Positions 9,597 to 20,051 are shown, numbered from the stretch's first letter. The stretch: 64,000 bases of DNA from Rhynchopus sp. YZ270_cl-10 (GCA_964035575.1 OZ037920.1:372001-436000); one strand, 5' to 3'. Made by a program: numbers and translations. Notes: a model not told the origin generated them from the letters alone.

Positions 9597-9745
9597 AAAA
9601 CTGAATGTTTACAAAAACAGAGCCAAATAGAAAAGGTAAGAAAATGAAAGTCCTGAAGTACAGAAAGTGGTGTGTGAGAAGGGAGGAGCACAAGTGAGGG
9701 TGAAAACAGTTAGAGCGACCGTAGCATTTCCCCTGTCAACTGCGT
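9557..9745. repeat. Poly(T) run plus repeat C, copy 1
   Basis: A T run of nearly 40 bases (9557-9595) followed by about 150 bp found again, also behind a poly(T) run, at 13538-13735. The second copy sits downstream of the intact LRR gene, so this looks like a displaced copy of LRR-gene 3' flank. On the minus strand the run is poly(A). Confidence 0.8.
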
Positions 9746-9758
9746 TTGACCTATAAAA

Positions 9759-9845
9759 ATACTACGGTGTCAATAACTATCTTCGCCCACACAGGAAAAC
9801 GGGAAACGAAACAGGGGGAAAGTTTGTTAGTTGTACGCTTCCACC
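9759..9845. repeat. Spacer repeat B, copy 2
   Basis: Second copy of 9380-9466, fused directly to the end of repeat C (the sequence changes partner at about 9757). Confidence 0.85.
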
Positions 9846-9922
9846 CAGGACCCTATGGGACGCGGTAGCGCAGAAAAAAAAAGAATGCCCCAACCACTCC
9901 CCAGCCTTTAAAACAGAGAAAA

Positions 9923-10135
9923 TTATTCGTCCAAAACTACAGCCTCCTGAGCGATCGTGCCTCGTGTGTATTCGTCTGCCTCTTGCATGGGAATGTTAAC
10001 GTAGACACTTCTGATCCGTATGTACTTGTTTCTGGCGACGTCGAATCGTGCAAGCAGCAGGTGGGCCTGGTAACACGTTAAGTGACCCGCGTTAATATAA
10101 TGCACTGCCGCCAGGTTGTCGTGCAGGTTGACAGA
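9923..10135 (-). pseudogene. Short coding remnant, C-terminal end of an unknown protein
   Basis: A minus-strand frame of about 60-70 codons ending at 9923 reads like the end of a real protein (for example HLTCYQAHLLLARFDVAR, then SVYVNIPMQEADEYTRG). It has no ATG. A related, more decayed copy of its upstream part lies at about 10425-10500. I do not recognise the family. Confidence 0.35.
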
Positions 10136-10136
10136 T

Positions 10137-10620
10137 TTGGTTAATTAACCGCAGTCGGAGCTAATGAGCTAAGGCGCTAATGAGCGAAAGAGCTAAAGAG
10201 CTAAGGCGTCAAGGAGCTGATGGGCTAATGAGCTAAGGAGCTAAGGAGCGTAGCAGCGGTTACTAACCGTGGTCGTCATGGGACCTTCACGAAGGATGAG
10301 GGCGCATGTGTCTACTTGCAGGGAAGCCAGAACCGCAGATAACCTTGTTGCGTATACCTCCTTGACGAAAATATGTATGTTCATAACAACATCAAGTGGT
10401 TAATGAACGAGCCTTGCAGCAGGTATGTCTGGTAACACGTTGAGAAACCCCTGTAAATACAATGCATTGCCGCCAGGTTGTCGGGCAAGCTGGCAGGTTG
10501 ATAGATTTGGTTAATTAACCGTAGTCGGAGCTAATGAGCTTAAGAGCTAATGAGCGTAGCAGATTGGTTAATAAACCGTGGTCGTAATGGCACCCTAGTG
10601 GCACCCTAGTAAATCTAATG
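10137..10620. repeat. GAGCTAA short repeats and GGTTAATTAACC motifs
   Basis: Loose tandem variants of GAGCTAATGAGCTAAGG run at about 10156-10252 and 10526-10556. Each block is preceded by GGTTAATTAACC (about 10139 and 10509). A related GGTTAATAAACC occurs at about 10567 and 10904. No gene seen. Confidence 0.7.
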
Positions 10621-11279
10621 TCTTCGTACACGGCCTTGCATACGAAGGCAGCACCGTGCTGTCTCCAGGAGACTCTACTCTTATGTGCATTGCTCCTTTC
10701 TGTTGTGGTGCCTGCGTTGTTAAGGTTCTGCGATTGGCTTTGCGGGCGTGCGCCTATTCATGACAACTACATTTGTAGGGTACAGCGTGTACAACGTCAG
10801 GTCACGCAGAACTGGATCCTCCTCTTGACAGCGCTCTCCTTCGCAAGCAACCCTACCTGGGCGACGTTGCCCTACGCGTGGTGCAAGAGTGTAGCAGATT
10901 GGTTAATAAACCGTGGTCGTGGCACCCACACGAAGGGTGAGGGTGCATGTGTCTACGTACAGGGAAAGCAGAAACGCAGATTTCTTTGTTGCGTATACCT
11001 CCTTTACGAAAATGTGTGTGCCTGGGTCGCACGCACCTTGTGAATCTCGGTCTGGGGAATCCATCCAGAAGAGCCGTCCATACGGAACCAGCGGAAGTGG
11101 TGACTGCAAAAAACTGAAGTTTGAATAAAATGGGTCCCAATGCCCAAGACAGCGAAGCGGTGACAGCAGAATACGTAAGATTGAACAACAGGCGCAATGG
11201 CCCAACACAGCGATGCGATTAATCGCAAAAAACGGAGGACCCGTGGCCCAAAACAGCGAGAACGGTAATTGCGCAAACT
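10621..11279. other. Spacer with repeat fragments, no gene recognised
   Basis: Contains a 141-codon plus frame from 10618 that resembles nothing I know and spans repeat fragments also present at 10260-10380 (for example CGTATACCTCCTT). I do not support a gene here. Confidence 0.4.
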
Positions 11280-12150
11280 CCCGTTGAGCACCTTCGTGAA
11301 GACCAGTGTGAGGGTGCCGTCTGCAGGGTAGTCAGCTTCGTGGACATCCCTGTGGTCGCCGAGGGAGTCGAGTTCGTAGCCTTGCGTGTTGCGCAGTGAG
11401 AGCATGTTCCTGTATGTCATCCTCAGTACTCCTGTGCACTTTATTGCCCAGCACTTCGAGGTGGTTGCTGAGGTGGTCGCGTCCATCACACCGGCGTATG
11501 ACACAGACGTGCTCACTGGACAGCTCGTGGCAGGCGGCAGCGTCTCTGGTAGTGCTGTCGGGTACGTTTTGTGGGGCAGAACGTATACACCTTGTACACC
11601 GCCCATGCCTGTGTAGTCCGACATATTCAACCGTGTGTCGTCCGTGTCGACCAGAGATAGTGTGCCAAGATGCCCGCGCACGGCAACACCCACCGGTACT
11701 TACCCGCCTCCCTCACGGAACCGAAAGTAGAGTGCCACGCAGGCAGTGTGAGCTGAGTTCTCTTGGGGAAGGATGCGGCAGGCAAAAGGGTCATGCTCGC
11801 GTCTTTCGTGCACGTCCAGCTCAGGTGGAAGGAGATCGGGAACACGTCAGCGTGAACTCCCCGTGCTGTTGTCGCACTCCCACGAGACGTTGAATGTGGG
11901 ACGTGAAGAGTCGCGGGTCGAGAAACCAGCCCCATGGGCATAGTCCAGGGTGGTGTTCCCGTCTGTGGGGGATTGTACCTCTTGTGGCTGCCAGTCAGTG
12001 CTTCCAGCTGGAAGCCGCGGCTGTTGAGCAGCGACAGGCGCTGCGCCAAGGCAATCCCCTCGGAACCGAGGTGCAGGTTCACAATCTGCAGCGCCAGCGT
12101 CCAGCACTGTGGATCCGCACTATGCCCTACATACCGATCACCCAAATAGA
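11280..12150 (-). pseudogene. Decayed coding region, unknown family
   Basis: Protein-like sequence on the minus strand is spread over more than one reading frame. Examples are a stretch with LHLGSEGIALAQRLSLLNSR, one with PTFNVSWECDNSTGSS, and one with GYELDSLGDHRDVHEADYPADG. It looks like one old gene that no longer reads through. I cannot assign a family, so its origin (host or element) is open. Confidence 0.4.
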
Positions 12151-12189
12151 ACAGAAGCGTTGTCGGTTATAAACCACAGCCATATCGAA

Positions 12190-13472
12190 CAACAATGGTT
12201 AATAAACCTCATTCATCTCGAACAGCAATGGTTAAATATACCTCATTCATCTCGAACAGCAATGGTTAATAAACCTCTTCCAAATCTCGAACAGCAATGG
12301 TTAAATATACCTCATTCAGCTCAAACAGCAATGGTTAATAAACCTCATTCATCTCGAACAGCAATGGTTAAATATACCTCATTCATCTCGAACAGCAATG
12401 GTTAATAAACCTCTTCCAAATCTCGAACAGCAATGGTTAATAAACCTCATTCATCTCGAACAGCAATGGTTAAATATACCTCATTCATCTCGAACAGCAA
12501 TGGTTAATAAACCTCTTCCAAATCTCGAACAGCAATGGTTAAATATACCTCATTCAGCTCAAACAGCAATGGTTAAATATACCTCATTCATCTCGAACAG
12601 CAATGGTTAATAAACCTCTTCCAAATCTCGAACAGCAATGGTTAAATATACCTCATTCAGCTCAAACAGCAATGGTTAAATATACCTCATTCATCTCGAA
12701 CAGCAATGGTTAATAAACCTCTTCCACATCTCGAACGCAATGGTTAAATATACCTCATTCAGCTCAAACAGCAATGGTTAAATATACCTCATTCATCTCG
12801 AACAGCAATGGTTAATAAACCTCTTCCAAATCTCGAACAGCAATGGTTAAATATACCTCATTCAGCTCAAACAGCAATGGTTAAATATACCTCATTCATC
12901 TCGAACAGCAATGGTTAATAAACCTCTTCCACATCTCGAACGGCAATGGTTAAATATACCTCATTCAGCTCAAACAGCAATGGTTAATAAACCTCTTCCA
13001 AATCTCGAACAGCAATGGTTAAATATACCTCATTCATCTCGAACAGCAAAGGTTAATAAACCTCATTCAGCTCAAACAGCAATGGTTAAATATACCTCAT
13101 TCATCTCGAACAGCAATGGTTAAATATACCTCATTCATCTCGAACAGCAATGGTTAATAAACCTCTTCCAAATCTCGAAACGCAATGGTTAAATATACCT
13201 CATTCATCTCGAACAGCAATGGTTAATAAACCTCATCCATCTCGAACGGCAATGGTTAAATATACCTCATTCAGCTCAAACAGCAATGGTTAATAAACCT
13301 CTTCCAAATCTCGAACAGCAATGGTTAAATATACCTCATTCATCTCGAACAGCAATGGTTAATAAACCTCATTCAGCTCGAACAGCAATGGTTAATAAAC
13401 CTCTTCCAAATCTCGAAACGCAATGGTTAAATATACCTCATCCATCTCGAACAGCAATGGTTAATGAATCTC
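12190..13472. repeat. 33-35 bp satellite
   Basis: About 38 tandem units of three interchanging types sharing AACAGCAATGGTTAA and ending CTCG. One continues ATATACCTCATTCAT (34 bp), one TAAACCTCATTCAT (33 bp) and one TAAACCTCTTCCAAAT (35 bp). Types alternate in runs, and there are a few one-base variants. Spurious stop-free frames arise from it. It lies between the decayed region and the 3' flank of the LRR gene. Confidence 0.95.
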
Positions 13473-13537
13473 TTACCCTAAAAACTCCTTGAGCACAGCG
13501 GAATATTATCATTTTCTTGTTTGTGTGTTTTGTTTTG

Positions 13538-13541
13538 TTTT

Positions 13542-13577
<36 letters not shown>

Positions 13578-13735
13578 AAAACTGAATGTTTACAAAAACA
13601 GAGCCAAATAGAAAAGGTAAGAAAATGAAAGTCCTGAAGTACAGAAAGTGGTGTGTGAGAAGGGAGGAGCACAAGTGAGGGTGAAAACAGTTAGAGCGAC
13701 CGTAGCATTTCCCCTGTCAACTGCGTTTGACCTAT
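13538..13735. repeat. Poly(T) run plus repeat C, copy 2
   Basis: T run of about 39 bases, then about 158 bp matching 9596-9745. Downstream flank of the intact LRR gene. Confidence 0.8.
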
Positions 13736-13749
13736 AAAAAGAAAACTAG

Positions 13750-14143
13750 CAGATAGCCGTCACTACCCGCACCAGGTTAAAAAGAACGAGAAATTTAAAA
13801 AAAAAGGGGGTGAAAATCAAATGTATACATATAAAAACAGTAGACGAAACGTACTAAAACGCAACTAAGTCGTGCTCATGCAAAGAGTGGACGTGAGTGC
13901 TACGCACCGTAAGAGAAGGAGACAGTTCACAACCGTCTCTCTCACCTCTTCATACCCGCAGCCCACCAGCTGGCTATGATCTGACACGATAGATACCGTG
14001 GGAGCAGAGAGGGGACACTGAGGGCAATCATGGCTCAGTTTGACAAACAATCACGTGCGCAACAACTAAAAATGCAAAAATCAAAAAAGGCTGTTGCTTG
14101 AACGCCGTAATGAGCAGCTAGCCTCGAGAAAGATTCTCGTGGA
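13750..14143. repeat. LRR 3' flank, copy 1
   Basis: The 3' flanking region of the intact LRR gene. It matches 16382-16771, the flank of the broken paralogue, with a few substitutions and a small indel. This shows the two genes arose by tandem duplication. Confidence 0.85.
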
Positions 14144-15583
14144 TCACATACACACACATTTCTTGCGCTTGGTGTGACTCCGCACAAATTGTACCACAAC
14201 ACTGCTCGATCCGGTGACCTTGATTCTGCAGTTAGGTAAGTCGCAATATATAAGTACTCCGTCCTTAATACGCATCACACTCGCCCACCCAGACCAGTTC
14301 AGTTTTGTCAAAGCCCTGCAGTTGAAGAGAAAGTCGTTTGGTATCTCCGTCACACTGCTCCACCCAGACAAGTTAAGGCTTCTCAATGCGGTGCAGTCGT
14401 AGAAGAAGCAGTCCCCTATTTCCGTCACATTGTTCCACCCAGATAAGGCAACCGTCGTCAACGAGTCGCAGCGGTAGAAGAATCCACTACCGATGTGCGT
14501 CACGCTCGCCCACCCAGACCAGTCCAGTGTTCTCAAAGCCTTGCAGTAGGAGAAGAAGCTGCTCCCAATGTGCGTCAGGCTGCTCCACCCAGACAAGTCA
14601 ACGGTTGTTAATGTGCTGCAGTCGGAGAGGAAGTAGTCTCCTATTTCCGTCACATTGCTCCACCCAGATAAGTCAAGCGTCGTCAATGAGGTGCATTTGT
14701 GGATGAATAGACCCTCTATTTGTGTCACGCTACTCCACCCAGATAAGTCAATTGTCGTCAACGAGACGCACTGGTTCAAGAAGTGGCCGCCGATGTGCTC
14801 CACACTGCTCCACCCAGACAAGTTAAGGGTTCTCAATGCGTTGCAGTTGGAGAAGAAAAGGCCCTCGATTTGCGTCACACTCCTCCACCCAGATAAGTCA
14901 ACCGTCGTCAACGAGTGGCAGCCGGTGAAGAATCCAATACCGATGTGCGTCACACTCGCCCACCCAGATAAGTCCGGTGTTCGCAAAGCCTTGCAGTAGG
15001 AGAGGAAGTAGTTCCCTACTTGCCTCACATTATTCCACCCAGATAAGTCAACAGTGTGCAATGAGTAGCAGTTGGAGAGGAAGGAGTTCCCTACTTGCCT
15101 CACATTATTCCACCCAGATAAATCAACAGTGTGCAATGAGGTGCAGTTGGAGAGGAAGCCGCAGAGTATTTGCGTCACTGCTGGCACACCACTGAGATCA
15201 AGTTCTTCGAAGCTGCGTTCTTGCAAGAATTCATGGGGAATCTCAGTGACAACTTCCGCCTGCAGAAACAAATGAACCAGCATGGGGTCTGTCAGACCTT
15301 TCAACCTGTCTTCCGTCAGGCTTGTCTCACCCAGGTCACGAAGAGCTGCAATGGCGTCGTCCTTCTGCGACTTCGTCTTCGTCAACACAACTGTGTCTCC
15401 AGCACTCAGCTGCGTCGTGTCGTCTCCTTCCACCAGCAGCTTCCCTCCGAAGCTCATGTCAAAGCTGTCATCGCACAACTCTGCTGCAACTGCCACCTTC
15501 TGCCGTAGGCTGACAATGGTATCATCCACACCCACCTCAACTGTGAACTTCTCTCCTTCAAAGCCCTTCACGCATATTTCCAT
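14144..15583 (-). CDS. Ubiquitin-like / leucine-rich-repeat protein with CaaX box
   Basis: A 479-residue protein. Residues 1-72 resemble a ubiquitin-like fold (MEICVKGFEGEKFTVEV, an SLRQKVA helix, FGGKLL, DTVVLT). Residues 73-127 are a helical linker. Residues 128-445 hold 13 leucine-rich repeats of about 25 residues with the pattern LxxLDLSGWxxVTxIGxxFLxxC, the cysteine kept in every unit. The tail ends TKRKKCVCM: the last four residues (CVCM) fit a CaaX box with Met as X, the type farnesyltransferase prefers, preceded by basic residues as in membrane-anchored small GTPases. I infer a membrane-tethered recognition or scaffold protein. The ATG at 15583 is 14 bases after an acceptor AG. It is a tandem paralogue of the broken gene from 16772. 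Such repeats are also common in secreted BspA-like proteins, but no signal peptide is visible. Confidence 0.85.
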   Translation of the reverse strand: MEICVKGFEGEKFTVEVGVDDTIVSLRQKVAVAAELCDDSFDMSFGGKLLVEGDDTTQLSAGDTVVLTKTKSQKDDAIAALRDLGETSLTEDRLKGLTDPMLVHLFLQAEVVTEIPHEFLQERSFEELDLSGVPAVTQILCGFLSNCTSLHTVDLSGWNNVRQVGNSFLSNCYSLHTVDLSGWNNVRQVGNYFLSYCKALRTPDLSGWASVTHIGIGFFTGCHSLTTVDLSGWRSVTQIEGLFFSNCNALRTLNLSGWSSVEHIGGHFLNQCVSLTTIDLSGWSSVTQIEGLFIHKCTSLTTLDLSGWSNVTEIGDYFLSDCSTLTTVDLSGWSSLTHIGSSFFSYCKALRTLDWSGWASVTHIGSGFFYRCDSLTTVALSGWNNVTEIGDCFFYDCTALRSLNLSGWSSVTEIPNDFLFNCRALTKLNWSGWASVMRIKDGVLIYCDLPNCRIKVTGSSSVVVQFVRSHTKRKKCVCM

Positions 15584-15597
15584 GGTCTTGTCTCACT

Positions 15598-15640
15598 CTG
15601 TTTTGTGCAGGTGTTTTGGGTGGGGCAAAAAGAAACAACA
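15598..15640 (-). promoter_or_regulatory. Splice acceptor upstream of LRR gene
   Basis: The minus strand reads TTGTTTCTTTTTGCCCC, then CACAAAACAG with the AG at 15599-15598, leaving a 14-nt leader before the ATG at 15583. Confidence 0.55.
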
Positions 15641-15994
15641 ATTACAGGTAAGGAATACGACACATATCCTTATCATCGTAGCTCAAATTTGGAGGATTTT
15701 TCTCTCTTTTGGTGCAGCCATGGGACGGTTTTGTCCTCAATAATGCCAAGGCCACGGAGACCTCTACTGACCAGGAGCAGCAGCAAGACACTAGACGAGA
15801 ACCTTTCTTCCCTCCCTCCTGAGAGTCCCCTCTGCGCATCTAAAAGAGATGAGTGCAAAGCGCCTTCCCAGACACAGTGGAGGAAGGCACCACACCGGCA
15901 ATGAGGTGTCGAGAGATGAGCATCCAAAGATATTCAGCAACGACGTACCATGACTGAAACCTTTTACTGGTAAAGTTACTGGTTGAAATTTTAC
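15641..15994. other. Spacer between LRR paralogues
   Basis: No gene recognised; the short frames have no domain. Confidence 0.5.
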
Positions 15995-16374
15995 CGTAAA
16001 ACTGACAGACAGTACCAGTAAAATGACATCAACAGAGTGTTAACCAATGCGCTAAAAGGAGGGATGTGTGCAGGTGTGGTGTGCAAGAGACAACAAACAG
16101 TTACAAGGGGAGAGGTCTTTCGTTTTGTTTTTGAAAGCTTGGGTGGATTAACGCTGCACTTAAGCAGTGTCAGCATGATACCCCACATCGGCAGGGAAGT
16201 GGTTGAAACACTGCTTTGACACAACATCAAAAAAGGGGTGGGCTCACTGTCACAAACAGGAAGCTATCAAACAAAACATTGTCAGTGAAAGGCCACACTA
16301 CTGCTGCCCCAGCCTTCCGCTCAATATCACATCACATATCATACGTAGAACGCCAACCAAAAAATACTAAAAGG
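15995..16374. repeat. Spacer repeat A, copy 2
   Basis: Near-identical to 8998-9374. Here it lies between the intact LRR gene and its broken paralogue. Confidence 0.85.
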
Positions 16375-16381
16375 AAAAAAC

Positions 16382-16771
16382 CATCAGAGAGCCGTCACTA
16401 CCCGCACCAGGTTAAAAAAGAACGAGAAATTTTAAAAAAGAGGTGAAAGTCAAACGTATACACATAAAAACAGTAGACAAAACGTACTAAAACGCAACTA
16501 AGTCGTGCTCATGCAAAGAGTGGACGTGAGTGCTACGCACCGTAAGAGAAGGAGACAGTTCACAACCGTCTCTCTCACCTCTTCATACCCGCAGCCCACC
16601 AGCTGGCTATGATCTGACACGATAGATACCGTGGGAGCAGAGAGGGGACACTGAGGGCAATCATGGCTCAGTTTGACAAACGCGCAGGTGGGCAATAACA
16701 ATGCAAAAATCAAAAGGGCTGTTGTTTGAACGCCGTAATGAGCAGCTAGCCTCGAGAAAGATTCTCGTGGA
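16382..16771. repeat. LRR 3' flank, copy 2
   Basis: 3' flank of the broken LRR paralogue, matching 13750-14143. Confidence 0.85.
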
Positions 16772-17540
16772 TCACATACACACACATTCGCGCTTGGTAC
16801 GCCTGTGCACATATTCTGACACAACACTGCTCGATCCGGTGACCTTGATTCTGCAGTCACGTAAGTTACCATCTTCAAGTATGTCGTGCTGAAAATGAAT
16901 GACACTCGCCCACCCAGACCAGTCCAGTGTTCTCAAAGAAATGCAGTTGAAGAGGAAGTAGCATGGCACGTCCGTCACACTGCTCCACCCAGACAAGTTA
17001 AGGCTTCTCAATGCGGTGCAGTCGTAGAAGAAGCAGTCCCCTATTTCCGTCACATTGTTCCACCCAGATAAGGCAACCGTCGTCAATGAGGTGCAGCTGT
17101 TGAAGAATTCGCGACCGATGTGCGTCACGCTCGCCCACCCAGAGCAGTCTAGTGTTCGCAAATCCTTGCAGTTGGAGAAGAAGCCGTCCCCGATTTGCGT
17201 CACGCTGTTCCACCCAGACAAGTCAACAGTTCTCAAAGAACTGCAGTTTGTTATGAAGTAGTCTCCTATTTCCGTCACACTGCTCCACCCAGATAAATCA
17301 AGCGTTGTCAACGAGGTGCAGGTGTACAAGAAGAAACTCTCTATTTGCGTCACGCTACTCCACCCAGATAAGTCCATTGTCCTCAGCGAGATGCACTTGT
17401 TGAAGAAGTGGCCACCGATGTGCTCCACACTGCTCCACCCAGACAAGTCAAGGGTTCTCAATGCGTTGCAGTGGGAGAAGACGAGGTCCCCTATTTGCGT
17501 CACACTCCTCCACCCAGATAAGTCAACCATCGTCAACGAG
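16772..17540 (-). pseudogene. Broken LRR paralogue, C-terminal piece (1 of 4)
   Basis: Encodes the last ten or so leucine-rich repeats and the C-terminus, ending TKRECVCM, with the same CVCM CaaX-type box as the intact paralogue. The frame is open up to 17540, where retroposon R is inserted. The 18 bases TCAACCATCGTCAACGAG (17523-17540) recur at 18155, where the gene resumes. Confidence 0.9.
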
Positions 17541-18154
17541 TTATTAAACTTGAAAAACGTGATCCACCCCCGCAAAAAGAAAAACCAGCAAAAGGGAAGG
17601 ATGGCACCACGGTGTGCCAGAGAGTGGCTTGATCCCATTTGCTGACTTATACCCAACAAAGAAGCGACACCTAAGTGAACAGGGGCCGTATACCACCGCT
17701 GGTGGCCTAGGTCAGTATATAAGCCAGTTCAAGGTCCGCACTCTGGCAGCGTCAAAAGAAATAAACAACAATAAAACCACCAGTCATTCCAATGGGAGGA
17801 ACGAATGACTGGCATCTCCTAATTCTCTAAACTGCGGTGAGTGGAACACCCAACTGATGCAAACCACTGCCGCAGGTTAGCACCTACAAAAAGCAAAGAA
17901 AAGCAAAGAAAAGAAAAGCAAAAGCTCTGCATGGTCGTAAAGTAGGCGCAGGGTCGCTTAAATCCCTGAGGGCACAAAAAGCCCAGCATACACCTCCTCC
18001 AGTTGCTTTGGACCCTCCAGTATCATGTGCCCGGGTTTGCAAAAGTGCAATGCAACCATCCCACGCGTGGCCTTCGTTCACTCAAAAAAGAGATTATATC
18101 CGGGGACGCCAGGGCAAAAATGCCGGGGGGCTGCCACCTCACGTTTTTGTCCCC
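17541..18154 (-). mobile_element. Retroposon R, 614 bp, 18-bp target duplication
   Basis: Inserted in the broken LRR gene between two copies of an 18-base target duplication (17523-17540 and 18155-18172). The intact paralogue (about 14897-14914) shows the corresponding empty site. The element reads on the minus strand, with 5' end GGGGAC at 18154 and an AT-rich 3' end TTTAATAA at 17541. It has no long frame and no poly(A), so it is non-autonomous. An AG/AC-rich run is near 17893-17925, and TATATAAG lies on the plus strand at about 17717. The 5' end carries a possible HDV-like ribozyme, described separately, a feature known from L1Tc/NARTc and R2 retrotransposons. I propose a short element mobilised by a non-LTR retrotransposon elsewhere. 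Confidence 0.8.
18067..18154 (-). ncRNA. Candidate HDV-like self-cleaving ribozyme at R element 5' end
   Basis: Reading the minus strand from 18154 as nt 1. P1 pairs nt 1-6 GGGGAC with nt 48-53 GTCCCC. P3 pairs GCC (24-26) with GGC (45-47). The L3 loop starts with CC and can form P1.1 with GG at 54-55 directly after P1. P2 pairs GTGGC (18-22) with GCCAC (18071-18067). J4/2 reads CGAAG, with the candidate catalytic C at nt 79 (18076). The predicted cleavage is 5' of G1, which is exactly the insertion junction set independently by the target duplication. Weak points: L3 is long (it holds a GGC/GCC mini-hairpin) and P4 is only CTC/GAG. Confidence 0.55.
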
Positions 18155-18502
18155 TCAACCATCGTCAACGAGGTGCAGCCGCAGAAGAATTGGCTACCGA
18201 TGTGCGTCACGATCTTCCACCCAGATAAGTCAACGGTTGCCAATGTGCTGCAGTTCTGGAGGAAGCTGTCCCCTGTTTGCGTCACATTGCTCCACCCAGA
18301 TAAATCAATTGTCGTTAACGAGTTGCAGCTACAGAAGAATTGGCCACCGATGCGCTCCACACTGCTCCACCCAGATAAGTCAACGGTTCTCAATGACCTG
18401 CAATTCTGGAGTAAGCCAATCCCTACTTGCCTCACATTATTCCACCCAGATAAATCAACAGTGTGCAATGAGGTGCAGTTGGAGAGGAAGCTGTAGAGTA
18501 TT
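18155..18502 (-). pseudogene. Broken LRR paralogue, middle LRR piece (2 of 4)
   Basis: Encodes four leucine-rich repeats (for example LRTVDLSGWSSVERIGGQFF) in one open frame, continuing the gene interrupted at 17540. It stops at ATT 18500-18502, where element Y1 begins. The gene resumes at 33482 after a second ATT. Confidence 0.9.
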
Positions 18503-19220
18503 TCCTTAACACTCAGTGTTAAGGTCTTTAAGGTTGCTGATCACCCCACCCACCCACCCTCCCCGCGCGGGGTGGGTTTCGGCCATTTTTTTTCAGGTCT
18601 CTAAACCTCCAAAGAGGTCAAAAAAGTGGATTCTTGGGAAGATAGGAGGTTTTTAGGAGACTTTCTCTGAAGCAAAGACCTCCAAACCCTGACAGACCCT
18701 GAAACCAGGCTGTCGCGAGTACCCCTTTTTTACACGTGTTTCTTAAGGGTTCTACAGGGTTCTACAGGCAAAACAGGCGTTTTGGCCAGAAACCCGGTTT
18801 TTCAGGCAGGTAACCGGGTTTGCGGCTTGGGAAACGTGCCAGAGCGGTGTGAGAACCATGCGTGGGGGTTTGTAACCACTCGTTGCGTTGGTTGCGTTGC
18901 CTTCGCTACGTTGCGTTCGTTACGTACACACCGGTTCCGTTGTGTTGCATGCGTTGCGTTCGTTGTGTAGAGATCGTTACGTACAGAGCGTAACGAACAG
19001 AGCGGTTGCATTGCGTTGGTTGTGTTCGGTTGGTTACGTTCGATGCGTTGCGTTGCGTCGGTTGCATTCGTTCCGTTCACATCGTTGCGATCTGAACGGA
19101 ACGATGTGAACGCAAGAAACGTATCGCATCGGTTGTGTTGGTTGGCTTGTGTGCGTTGCAAACCTTTCATACATCAACCACACCAGCCAGTGAGTGTTAA
19201 GGATTGCCAAAAAAAACTAA
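18503..19220 (+). mobile_element. Y element copy 1
   Basis: 718 bp. Starts T + CCTTAACACT(C)..GTGTTAAGG hairpin; ends with GAGTGTTAAGG, 9 nt, then AAAACTAA. In between: G/C homopolymer stretch, the core shared with X (about 18710-18860) and degenerate GTTGCGT repeats. Left flank ATT is in the LRR gene. Non-coding. Confidence 0.85.
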
Positions 19221-19223
19221 ATT

Positions 19224-20049
19224 TCCTTAACACTCGGTGTTAAGGTCTTTAAGGTTGCTGATCACCCCACCCACCCCCTCTAAGGCACCCCCCCCGCCCC
19301 CCCCCCCGGGGTGGGTTTCGGCCATTTTTTTTCAGGTCTCTAAACGTCCAAAGAGGTCAAAAAAGTGGATTCTTGGGAAGATAGGAGGTTTTTTTGAGGG
19401 TTTGCAAATGAGAAAGACCTCCAAACCCTGACAGACCCTGAAACCAGGGTGTCGCGAGTACCCCTTTTTTACACGTGTTTCTTAAGGGTTCTACAGGGTT
19501 CTACAGGCAAAACAGGCGTTTTGGCCAAAAACCCGGTTTTTCAGGCAGGTAACCGGGTTTGAGGCTTGGGAAACGTGCCAGAGCGGTGTGAGAACCATGC
19601 GTGGGGGTTTGTAACCACTCGTTGCGTTGGTTGCGTTGCCTTCGCTACGTTGCGTTCGTTGCGTACACACCGGTTACGTTGTGTTGCATGCGTTGCGTTC
19701 GTTGTGTAGAGATCGTTATATACAGAGTGCAACGAACAGAGCGGTTGCGTTGCGTTGGTTGTGTTCGGTTGGTTACGTTCGTTGCGTTCCGATCGTTACG
19801 TACACATCGGTTGCGTTGCGTTGCATGCGTTGCGTTCGGTGCGTTGCGTTGCTTCCGTGTCTTTGGTTCGAGACGTTACGTACCGAACGGTTGCGTTGCG
19901 TCGGTTGCATTCGTTCCGTTCACATCGTTCCGATCTGAACGCAAGAAACGTATCGCATCGGTTGCGTTGGTTGGCTTGTGTACGTTGCAAACCTTTCATA
20001 CATCAACCACACCAGCCAGTGAGTGTTAAGGATTGCCAAAAAAAACTAA
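19224..20049 (+). mobile_element. Y element copy 2
   Basis: Head-to-tail with copy 1, joined by ATT (19221-19223). Same ends and core, longer GTTGCGT section. Confidence 0.85.
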
Positions 20050-20051
20050 AT

